DNA of 11,454 bases, taken from NCBI RefSeq assembly GCF_022376445.1, contig NW_025955744.1, forward strand, positions 1 to 11,454, read 5' to 3'. This DNA comes from Fomitopsis serialis. Lineage: Eukaryota; Basidiomycota; Agaricomycetes; Polyporales; Fomitopsidaceae. The stretch's first letter is position 1. Each line of letters starts with the position of its first letter. The translations under genes were made by a program, and so were the position numbers. Below, one piece after another: positions 1 to 6,368 of the stretch. A model generated the notes under the pieces. The model saw only the letters and a program-made list of their open reading frames with translations. It did not search any database and was not told the DNA's origin.

Positions 1-520
1 ACTGCCCATGTCGCGTTTCGCGGTCCCGCTGCCAAATGGTTTGACCGTCTTACCTACTAAATAGCATTCGCCAACTGAAATTACTCAGCCAACGTGCGAT
101 GGCCTCCAGCATGTACCAAGTGACTTGAGACGGCCCGCTGCACGGCATTCTACCCGAGGTCCTTATATGCCTGCACGAGCGAGTAAAGCATGTCCAAAAG
201 TGAGTAGACGTCCGAACGGTCGTTACGGCTCACACGGCGATCGTTCTCACAAGTCTCATTCTATCTCGCTCTGAACACTACATGGCGGTCGTTCCTTTTC
301 GTCTCGTATACAGGATTAGCTTCTGTGTGAACGTAGTACCCAGACTCGTGATGACTCAACTACTCATGAGCGCATTGACCACAGTACTAAAGGAGAGTGG
401 TTCCGTTGTGATTCTGCCTTTGGATGCGGGCGCTTCCGCTTCGGGAAATGTCTGGCGGGCCGATATTTGCGAGTGCTTTGCACACGGGCCATCAGGAACT
501 TGCGCAATCTGTCTGATGGC
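1..520. other. No gene recognised, left edge
   Basis: I see no recognisable gene here. An ATG at 282 opens a 146-codon frame that runs to 722, but its second half is simply the TCAGA repeat cluster read in one frame, and its protein resembles nothing I know. A TTATAT stretch near 162 and the CT-rich sequence just before 282 could look like a promoter and leader, but nothing else supports a gene. Confidence 0.4.
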
Positions 521-580
521 CATCTCAGAGGCTTCAGAAGCCTTCAGATTGCTTCAGATTGCCTCAGATTGCTTCAGATC
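521..580. repeat. Six-unit 10-bp tandem repeat (GCTTCAGATT)
   Basis: Six consecutive 10-bp units start at 521, 531, 541, 551, 561 and 571. The last four are nearly identical (CCTTCAGATT, GCTTCAGATT, GCCTCAGATT, GCTTCAGATC); the first two are more diverged but keep TCAGA at the same place. TCAGA then recurs at 621, 634, 643, 653 and 665, giving eleven copies over about 145 bp at spacings close to one DNA helical turn. Nothing in the sequence shows a function; helically phased short motifs can be protein-binding arrays or transposon subterminal repeats. Confidence 0.85.
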
Positions 581-924
581 TTCAGCCCTCATGACCTGCG
601 ATTTTCGCAAGATATTCTCATCAGATGAAATCCTCAGAGCCCTCAGACCTCGTCAGACAGTGCGTCAGATGCACAGCCCACCAGAGACCAATGCAATAAA
701 TCCAAATCTATTTTGGTCGTGATACTGGTGTACAGACTACATATACATGTATTACATGCTACATGAACCCGAAGGCGTACATGCAAGTGTTCGGGCGTTC
801 GGGCGTACTCTGCAGACGGGGGAATGGGCAGGTCAGGAACCCACTGGCAGTGAGCAACTACGTATTCTGGCATACTCGCGAGTTTGACGACGGGTAAGTG
901 AAAATGATGGTGCAAGTAGGCGTA

Positions 925-1440
925 CAGCGATCGAGTTAGTGAGTGAGTACCTGGGTGAGCAGACGACGGATGAGCTCGCGAGCAGATGGGCAGGCTAGCG
1001 ACGGGTGAGCAACCGGACGGACGAGCGAGTGAGCGGACGGGCGAGTGAACGGAACAGGCGAGTGAGCGGACGGACAGGCGAGTGAGCGGACGGGCAGGCG
1101 AGTGAGCTGACGTGCCACTGAGCAGATGTGCGAGCGAGTGGAAGGGCGAGCGAGCGAGTGGATGCGAGTGGACGGGCAGATGAATGGATGTTAGACGAGC
1201 AAGCTGACGGACGAATGAGTCGATAAGGCAAGCAAGTGGATGGGCAAACAGGCGCGTGGGCGGACAAGCGGGCGGGCGAGTGGGCGGACAAGCGGGCGAG
1301 TGGGCGGACAAGCGGGCGGGCGAGTGGGCGGACAAGCGGGCGGACGGACGAGTGGGCGGACAAGCGGGCGGACGGACGAGTGGGCGGGCGGGCTCGTGAA
1401 TGGGCTGGCAGGTGGCCAGGTGAGTGATAGCAAGTGAATG
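925..1440. repeat. Purine-rich degenerate tetranucleotide array
   Basis: About 500 bp built mainly of GAGT, GAGC, GGAC, GGGC and related 4-mers, which fits a degenerate 4-bp microsatellite (R-Y-G-R pattern) grown into longer tandem units. The plus strand is extremely G over C skewed and poor in T. Because the repeat rarely makes stop codons, several frames stay open on both strands (for example minus-strand frames at 643-1335 and 995-1363) and give Ala/Arg/Pro/Ser/His-rich or Gly/Arg/Trp-rich text. I read those frames as by-products of the repeat, not genes. Confidence 0.85.
1266..1392. repeat. Minisatellite core with 20/24/28-bp units
   Basis: The youngest-looking part of the purine-rich array. 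Units beginning AAGCGGGCG start at 1266, 1290, 1310, 1334 and 1362, so successive spacings are 24, 20, 24 and 28 bp, all multiples of 4. Units differ by gain or loss of GGGC and GGAC tetramers, as expected from slippage inside a larger tandem repeat. The end of the array (about 1382-1407) has GGG tracts separated by 1, 1 and 9 nt, a possible G-quadruplex. Confidence 0.85.
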
Positions 1441-2289
1441 CCCAAGAGCCCGAGCATACGAGCGAGCAGGGTGGATGCAGATGGCTACTATTGCCTGGTA
1501 AGTACGTACTGGGGTGCCCGGCAGGCTCTTGCTCGTCGCAGTCCTACTTGCTGAGCTGGGTCGTGCTGGGCTTGGACACGTCGTATCGGTGTGCAGGGAG
1601 TCGGCCTTCGTCGAACCGGTACGCGTTTGCGCGTGCTCTTGCTGGCGGGTCCGTGCGTGGCATTAGGCTCGTCAGGCACATTGGTTGGTGTCCTTGCGCA
1701 CGCGCGCGTCGAGATCGTCCTCCCTGCGCGCGCAAATGGGGCCGTCTCCGTCGCATTCGTCTCCGTCCGGTCGTCCTGGTGGGCACTCACTTGCTAGGGT
1801 TCAACAACGGGGTACACTCACCTCATTGTCTGGCCCTGTTGGCCGCAATCACCTTTCCTCCCTGCGTGTTGAACCTTCGCGAGCCTCCAGCGATGCTTTT
1901 GGCGCGTCACTGGAACTCGTTGCGGTCGCGTACAGCGCGGTCTTCGGCCATGCAGTGGTCCGGTTGACACGTTGTGTCTCTTGCGGACGGGCCCGCCTTC
2001 ATGTACTGGAGGTCGGTTGGAGGTCGGCGGCGGGCTAGCGAGGGCGAAGCAGACAGGGAGGAGGTGACGGACAGTGAGGACTCTGAGGCTCGAAGGAGGT
2101 CCGGCGAGCGCGCGTGACGTGTCGTGGCTGAGGCGCTTAGCACTTCTCGCCTCCACACGCACGTCCTCCCTCCTCCTCGACGCCGACCAAACGTTGACTG
2201 GCCTTCATCACTACACGGTGGCGTCAAAACACACGCGAAACGCGACGGAGGCGCGAGGATAACACGGAGCGGAGGGAGGTGCGCCACGG
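1441..2289. other. GC-rich spacer without recognisable gene
   Basis: This stretch between the two inverted arrays holds several overlapping open frames on both strands (for example 1434-1967 plus and 1907-2287 minus), but none has a recognisable domain and none is favoured over the others. A GTAAGT at 1499 and several GTGAGT strings on the minus strand could be splice donors, without clear partners. High GC alone would give open frames of this size, so I annotate nothing. Confidence 0.5.
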
Positions 2290-2800
2290 AAGGGATGATA
2301 TGTGAGTGTGTATGCTCATTTGCCTGCCTACTCGCCAGCCCACCGCCGCCCTCTTGCTACCCCGCCTGTCTGCCTACTCACTCACGCAGTCTTCCACCCA
2401 CTCGCACGCACGTTTCGTCCGCCTACTCACTTTGTCGTTAGCAAGTTCGCTTGCCTGGGCCCCTCTCATCCTCTCGCTATCTCGCCCTCGTGCTCTTACT
2501 GGTTCGTCCGCTCGCCCGTTCTTGCCTGTTCCCCGCGCTCTCTCGCCCACCCACTCGCCCACCAGCCCGCTGTCTCGCTCAGCCGCCGCTCCGCTTGCCC
2601 ATACTCTATCTTACTCGTCATCCCGCACTCGGACTCGCCCGGTATCCATCTCTCCCGCCGTACCGCTCGCCCACGGCCTCTTTCGCCCAGTCTCTGTCGA
2701 CCCTCACGTCCGTCTACCATCTTGGTCGTCGACCCTCTCTTCTGTCGACCCTCTCGTCCGTCGACCCCCTTGTCCGTCGACCCTCTCGCCCGAGGGGAGC
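2290..2800. repeat. Pyrimidine-rich degenerate array, inverted to the first
   Basis: About 500 bp of C/T-rich sequence made of CTCG, CCCG, TCCG, CTCA and similar tetramers, with long runs that keep 4-bp register. It has the same style as the array at 925-1440 but lies on the opposite strand, so the two form diverged inverted arms. The plus strand is C over G skewed. The overlapping open frames here (about 2302-2856) are Ser/Pro/Leu/Arg-rich repeat text that I do not regard as genes. Confidence 0.75.
2697..2792. repeat. Six 16-bp tandem units (TCGACCCTCTCGTCCG)
   Basis: Six units of exactly 16 bp start at 2697, 2713, 2729, 2745, 2761 and 2777. Consensus is TCGACCCTCTCGTCCG; the second unit is the most diverged and the fourth matches the consensus. 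Most units begin with TCGAC preceded by G, giving repeated GTCGAC. Sixteen is again a multiple of 4, tying the array to the surrounding tetranucleotide pattern. It stops about 40 bp before the penta-EF-hand relic and probably varies in copy number between strains (inference). Confidence 0.9.
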
Positions 2801-2890
2801 CGGGGACCCGCCGCCCGGAGTTGATCCCCAGTGAGTTGCGATTGGACGCCCCTTGACCTTGACACCGTGAAGATAGTCATGACAATCTTC

Positions 2891-2938
2891 GTGAGTAAAG
2901 CCTCGGTTTCCCTGTACTGGAACTAACCTTACCACTAG
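2891..2938 (+). other. Intron 1 of the penta-EF-hand relic
   Basis: 48-nt intron with donor GTGAGT, branch-like CTAAC at about 2922-2926 and acceptor CTAG. Removal joins two codons in phase 0 (TTC to GAT) and restores the known IFDVDRSGTIG protein context, which is strong support. Confidence 0.8.
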
Positions 2939-2974
2939 GATGTCGACCGCAGTGGAACCATCGGCTACGACGAG

Positions 2975-3027
2975 GTACGCACTGCACTTTATCTTCGGAA
3001 GACTGTCGCTAATGGATACCTCCATAG
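2975..3027 (+). other. Intron 2 of the penta-EF-hand relic
   Basis: 53-nt intron with donor GTACGC, branch-like GCTAAT near 3008 and acceptor ATAG. Removal joins GAG to TTC in phase 0 and yields DEFVGLW, the usual end of this EF-hand in the family. Confidence 0.8.
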
Positions 3028-3266
3028 TTCGTCGGCCTATGGAAACACGTCAAAGACTGGCGGAAGGTCTACCGCCACTTCAACCGCGACCGCTCCGGCA
3101 TGATCGCGTGTGCGAGCTGCGCAACGCCCTGACACAGTTCGGCTACAACCTCTCCCCGCGCCTGCTTGACCTCGTCGAGCGCAAGTACGGCGAGTTCTCG
3201 TCCGCCGCATCGATGACCGCCCACGCTGACGACCGCTTCGTGGGCGCGTGTGTTGCTGTGGAGTAG

Positions 3267-3780
3267 TGTATGTACATTGCGGATCCACCCATATAACTGT
3301 ACCCTAGTGCTTTAGTATGGCAGATCACAGTGTTACCTCGCGGCAAGGTGTGCTGCGATTCGTGAGCTATGTATTCTATTACAATAAATCAGTTGGGAGC
3401 TTTGGAATTCTAGGCCACTGTATATAGTACTGAAAGAAGGAAATTGCAGCCAGACTGGGACAAGACAGTCCGAAAATTTTGCTGACATTCTGACGAACCT
3501 GAGGTACTCTGAGTGTCTGGAGGTGTCTGATCCTCTGAAGGGTCTCTGTCAGCCAGTCAGATGCTCAGAAATTGCCCAATTTGCTGATGCGGTCTGCGAC
3601 GGTCTGATGACGGTCGCGGACCGTCTAGTATCTCGACGCCTACATCGGACGGTACTGCTTGCAAAGGCTCGCTGGCGCAGCCCCAGGCGGTTCAGATGGG
3701 TGTTCCTAATCTTCGGCGCAAACGACGCTGAGAAGGGTCGTGGACAGTAATGGTGGCCACAAGAGTCTAACCGCCTTGAT
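3267..3780. other. Spacer with TCTGA-rich stretch and polyadenylation-like signal
   Basis: No gene that I can support. AATAAA at 3383-3388 could be a leftover plus-strand polyadenylation signal about 115 bp after the penta-EF-hand relic. Between 3489 and 3607 TCTGA occurs at 3489, 3508, 3526, 3534 and 3603, with TCAGA at 3557 and 3565, echoing the TCAGA cluster at 525-669. The stretch ends with a perfect hairpin at 3609-3625. A 75-codon frame at 3523-3750 covers it but has no recognisable feature. Confidence 0.5.
3609..3628 (+). repeat. Perfect 7-bp hairpin ending in CTAG
   Basis: GACGGTC, loop GCG, GACCGTC (3609-3625) overlapping CTAG at 3625-3628 and followed by T. GACGGTC also occurs directly at 3598-3604. 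A GC-rich hairpin close to CTRR followed by T is the layout of Helitron 3' ends. In typical Helitrons the hairpin sits several bases before CTRR; here they touch, so this is only suggestive. Confidence 0.5.
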
Positions 3781-4120
3781 ATGGCGCGCCGCCCGAAGTC
3801 GGATCTCTTACGACGATGTGGTACGTACTGCTGTTTGGATTGTGGTTTACGATGCCTGATGTGTTGTTTCAGGATACCCTCTCATGTCCATGCCCGAGAA
3901 AATCGCCTCGAAGCTGGGGCCTGAACGTCTCAACCTCGGCGGACAGCGATCCTGCCCGTGCGGCGTGCCCGTCGCCCGCCCGTTCAGTGTGTCCGTCGTC
4001 TCAATGCACGTCGGCGCTCGCGCTTTTGAAGGCTCTTCTACTGGCATGCCGCATTGCCGCATGCATCACCAACAAGAACATTTGCAACCCGACGCTCTAT
4101 CGCGCAGGCTGAAACGTTGA
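3781..4120 (+). pseudogene. Possible two-exon small gene or gene relic, unknown product
   Basis: An ATG at 3781 with G at -3 and G at +4 opens a 40-nt exon. A 52-nt intron (3821-3872, GTACGT donor, CTGAT branch-like, TTTCAG acceptor) joins it in phase 1 to an exon running to the TGA at 4118-4120, for a predicted protein of about 95 residues. Exon 2 begins YPLMSMPEKIASKLGPERLN and has C/G-ending codons for its first 55 or so residues, which supports real coding origin; the last part (MHHQQEHLQPDALSRRLKR) looks less coding-like. I recognise no domain. It could be a complete small gene or one exon of a larger decayed gene whose frame has drifted. Confidence 0.35.
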
Positions 4121-4554
4121 GGCCGAGAACTTCGGGATGCTGAGACTTGGCGGAGCTCGGAGGCCAGATATTTGCGAGTCTTCGGTTGAGCGGAAGGGCA
4201 CGCCTTCCGCAAGACGACGCGCAAGCTAACGTTGAAGAAGACGGGCTGCGAGGGCCTGACGGTCTGGTCACAGACTGATCTGGAGGGTCGCGTTGGAGCT
4301 GTGTGCAAACAGCGACGACTGAAATGGAGGCCTCCGGCACTCGGCGCTCGAAACCGCCTGGAAAGCAGTGCGCCAGCCAGTCCGCGTCTTCACTGACGCT
4401 GCGCTGATCGACCGTGACGGTGCCAGCAGCACATGTACAGACAATCTGAAGAGATCCTTGGAGGTGCGCAGTGCTCTGGCTCATGTACATGTTGGATTTA
4501 ATGTGACATACCCCAGGACGAGCCCTTAAGAAACTAGTCTAGGTTTATCGCGCC
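4121..4554. other. Region with coding-like patches but no supported gene
   Basis: Several frames show short stretches with C/G-ending codons. One is open from about 4190 to 4396 and includes RKTTRKLTLKKTGCEGLTVW; another covers about 4152-4280. Neither has a good start, a defined end or a known domain. A 150-codon minus-strand frame (4038-4490) has no recognisable feature. I read this as decayed coding DNA without being able to say of what. Confidence 0.35.
4190..4210 (+). repeat. 8-bp-stem hairpin
   Basis: GCGGAAGG, loop GCACG, CCTTCCGC form a perfect 8-bp stem with a 5-nt loop. The bases after it include CTAA at about 4225. It lies between coding-like pieces and has no assigned role; a T-run for termination is absent. 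Confidence 0.6.
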
Positions 4555-4831
4555 GCGATGGAAGAAATTAGAAGAGCTGGAGGGCGCGTGCAGAAAACGC
4601 GCTCGATGTCCTGAAAGGCAAGCATCGTTCATGGGCCGTACTGCCAACCCCTGCTCACTACATTAGAATCGGATCCAAAACTTCAATGACAAGGATCTCA
4701 GGCAGAACGAGCGCGCTCTCAAGATGACATCGACGAGAACACGAGCCTCATCGCGGAGCACATCATGCTCAGCGTGTTCATGGGTCTCCGGCCCTTCGTT
4801 GCTCTGGTGCTGCTCGCCATCATCTCTTAGC
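4555..4831 (+). pseudogene. Decayed exon(s) with coiled-coil-like and hydrophobic C-terminal segments
   Basis: Three coding-like pieces follow one another in changing frames: KKLEELEG (from 4562), AENALDVLKGKHRSW (from 4590), and NFNDKDLRQNERALK (from 4679), which continues after a one-base shift at about 4722 into DDIDENTSLIAEHIM and the hydrophobic run LRPFVALVLLAIIS, ending at TAG 4829-4831. Codons are strongly C/G-ending. The charged heptad-like part followed by a hydrophobic C-terminus could be a coiled-coil or tail-anchored membrane protein, but I do not recognise it. TTAG at 4663-4666 may be an intron acceptor. Frame changes argue for a pseudogene. Confidence 0.4.
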
Positions 4832-4966
4832 ATCCGTACGGCAAACGTTGAGCTGACGTGCATGAATGCCGCAGGTGGGAGGGTGAGTATTGGCCGCGGC
4901 GTAGAGGGCCTTACCGCGCCCTTCCGCGACATGCGGATCCCGAGCCACGCGCCGACTCTACGATAG

Positions 4967-5260
4967 CCATCGACGAGAAGAGAGGCGGACCCGATCAGTC
5001 TCCTCAGTCACGACTCGTCTGTAGGGCGACCCCGTCTCTTCACGCAGATGCTCGCTCTGCCGACACATTTCCTCATCCTGGGCAAGCAAGCCTTCAGGAG
5101 GGACAACGCTAGCCATGGCGAGAAGACTGCCGCCCTTCCGATGCTCGACGGAGCTTCAGCCAAGCCCGACCAGCAGCAGAACAACACCCGGTGTCCTGAG
5201 CCAATATTGTTTGGCTCAAGGAACATGGTATATACCTCTATTTCCTTTCTATTGATATGA
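4967..5260 (+). pseudogene. Coding-like relic, unknown product
   Basis: The frame is open from just after a TAG at 4964 to a stop at 5258-5260 and includes GRPRLFTQMLALPTHFLILG and KTAALPMLDGASAKPDQQQN, with mostly C/G-ending codons up to about 5190. A GTATAT at 5228 and a CAG at 5269-5271 could bound an intron. No domain is recognised. It lies just before the probable retrotransposon end, so element insertion into, or next to, an already decaying gene is possible. It may belong to the same gene as the pieces at 4555-4831. Confidence 0.3.
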
Positions 5261-5271
5261 CCTGTTACCAG

Positions 5272-5457
5272 ACTACTCATTCACAGCACAGCCCCCTGCA
5301 GTGCATAGCCATGGTCATGTGAGACTAGTCTAGAAGGTCACGTGGGCTTTGAGATTGCAGTGTGACTGGTGGCATAGTCATGAGTACAGCATGAGCACAG
5401 CCACGCACAGCCTACGCACAGCCCCCGGACTGGTTAGGGCCTGCTGGGCAATCCACA
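5272..5457. other. Region between gene relics and probable LTR
   Basis: No gene. The CACAGCC motif recurs (about 5283, 5396, 5417) and continues past 5458 as TACAGCC at 5473, so this may in fact be part of the LTR U3 and the LTR left edge may lie here. Confidence 0.4.
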
Positions 5458-6189
5458 TGTTGTCTCAGAGTACAGCCTCCAGATGTATTTCAAATAGGAT
5501 ACAAGGCAGTGCTAGATACTGACTTGTGATTGGCTGACCCATGTCATATGGCAGTACAGGCTGTACCACATGAGTCGCTTTGAAGTACATAGCTGTGTTC
5601 ATGACTAAGGATGAGTAAGGACTGACTAAGTAGTGTAATCTGTATGAGTAAAGCTGTTCCCCACATGTATATAAGGCCCCCAGTTTTCCATGGATGAGGA
5701 AGTCAAGTTCTCCCAGATTCTCAGTGTAGATCTTGTGAGCTGCTGCTCTGCAAGTTAGTAACATAAGCTAACAAGCGGCATCCTAGTGTGCAATATACTA
5801 CAGTTCAGCTTAACAGTCTATTGTGTGACTTCAAGCCCCTGTTAGTGCCTCTAGTGATTCTTGATCGGTAAGCTGTTTACCTTAATCAGCAACTCTTGTA
5901 GTCACGTCTCAGTCACGCACGTCACTTGTATCCACGTATTCCAGTCCAGTGGGTAGGCTAGTGGTTAGTCTATCCATTCAGCACGTCACGTCACTTCAAC
6001 GAGATCAGCCAAGTTATAGTGTGTAAAGGCAATTCAATTGCTGTGGTAAGTAAAAACAACTGTACTTGCTAACAAACTTTACAGTACTACCAACACTCAA
6101 CCAACCCCCTCTACAACGAACAACTGTGATAGCCCGGTATTGCTCATACCCGGTGAACCGCAGCAGAAACACATTCTGACCTGACATCA
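5458..6189 (+). repeat. Probable 5' LTR
   Basis: The right edge is inferred from ACATCA ending at 6189, one base before a TGG-starting primer-binding-site candidate. The left edge is inferred from TGTTGTCTCAGAG at 5458, which weakly mirrors the reverse complement of the right edge (TGATGTCAGGTCAGA). A clear TATA box lies at 5668-5676. The resulting length is about 730 bp with imperfect terminal inversion. There is no second LTR in the window, so neither edge can be proven. Short motifs such as CACAGCC and GTACAG recur in the region before the TATA box (about 5280-5570), including a palindrome GTACAG-G-CTGTAC near 5553, and might be control elements. Confidence 0.45.
5668..5676 (+). promoter_or_regulatory. 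TATA box of the retrotransposon promoter
   Basis: TATATAAGG in an otherwise mixed sequence, about 700 bp before the ORF1 ATG and followed by CCCCCAG. Position and strand fit the U3/R boundary of an LTR; transcription would start around 5695-5710 (inference). Confidence 0.55.
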
Positions 6190-6190
6190 G

Positions 6191-6208
6191 TGGAGCCCAC
6201 CGCGAGGG
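6191..6208 (+). other. Candidate primer-binding site
   Basis: TGGAGCCCACCGCGAGGG follows the probable LTR end after a single G. Starting with TGG, complementary to a tRNA CCA end, and lying directly after CA are the expected hallmarks. The pattern TGG-x-GCCCACCG resembles binding sites seen after LTRs in some plant and fungal elements. I cannot name the tRNA from sequence alone. Confidence 0.5.
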
Positions 6209-6368
6209 GGAAAACCTATTGAGTGTTACCATTGCTGTGAACATTAACTAAGTACAGTTCATCGCCACAGCCAGTACTCAACTCATCAACCCTCTCCATT
6301 GGGGAACATATAGGCAATTACTGCTTATAGACCACACAATTCCCACGATCACCAGCACTGCAGCGACA
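6209..6368 (+). other. Retrotransposon leader
   Basis: Untranslated leader between the candidate primer-binding site and ORF1, A/C-rich near its 3' end. It ends in GCGACAATGG, giving the ORF1 start A at -3 and G at +4, a strong fungal start context. No other function is visible. Confidence 0.5.

Larger units (their letters stand above)
2832..3266 (+). pseudogene. Penta-EF-hand (ALG-2/sorcin/peflin-type) gene relic
   Basis: Three exon pieces join in one frame. Exon A (about 2832-2890) encodes DWTPLDLDTVK, then an intron at 2891-2938 (GTGAGT, branch CTAAC, ends CTAG). Exon B (2939-2974) encodes the complete EF loop DVDRSGTIGYDE, then an intron at 2975-3027 (GTACGC, GCTAAT, ATAG). Exon C reads FVGLWKHVKDWRKVYRHFN, followed by a second loop NRDRSGMI...E and then LRNALTQFGYNLSPRLLDLV and DRFVGACVAVE. 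This order matches penta-EF-hand proteins, which bind Ca2+ and act in membrane traffic and signalling. Breaks: 8 nt instead of 9 separate loop positions 8 and 12 (3106-3113), a -1 frameshift; the first exon(s) with the Pro/Gly-rich N-terminus are not found upstream, where the 16-bp array lies; and a stop at 3264 removes the last EF-hand. I am confident of the family. A single-base assembly error is possible, but the missing ends still argue for a fragment. Confidence 0.85.

Noticed and set aside
282..722. 146-codon plus-strand ORF as a gene
   Set aside because: Its second half is the TCAGA repeat cluster in translation, the start context is weak, and no domain or codon bias supports it.
643..1457. 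Overlapping minus-strand ORFs rich in Ala, Arg, Pro, Ser and His
   Set aside because: They are all products of the 4-bp-periodic array, which lacks stops in several frames on both strands at once.
1434..2287. ORFs in both strands of the GC-rich spacer
   Set aside because: Mutually overlapping, no domain, and high GC explains their length.
2302..2856. Ser/Pro/Arg-rich plus-strand ORFs
   Set aside because: They are translations of the pyrimidine-rich array in several frames, with no signal or domain.
4190..4228. Hairpin followed by CTAA as a Helitron 3' end
   Set aside because: The base after CTAA is C, not T, and no matching 5' end is seen.
4205..4396. RKTTRKLTLKKTGC as a ribosomal protein L44-type relic
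   Set aside because: Only a short Lys/Thr-rich stretch resembles that family; the cysteine pattern and flanking residues do not fit.
4532..5333. Repeated ACTAGTCTAG near 4533 and 5323 as element ends or target duplication
   Set aside because: A partly palindromic 10-mer is expected by chance in a window this size and the flanks do not match.
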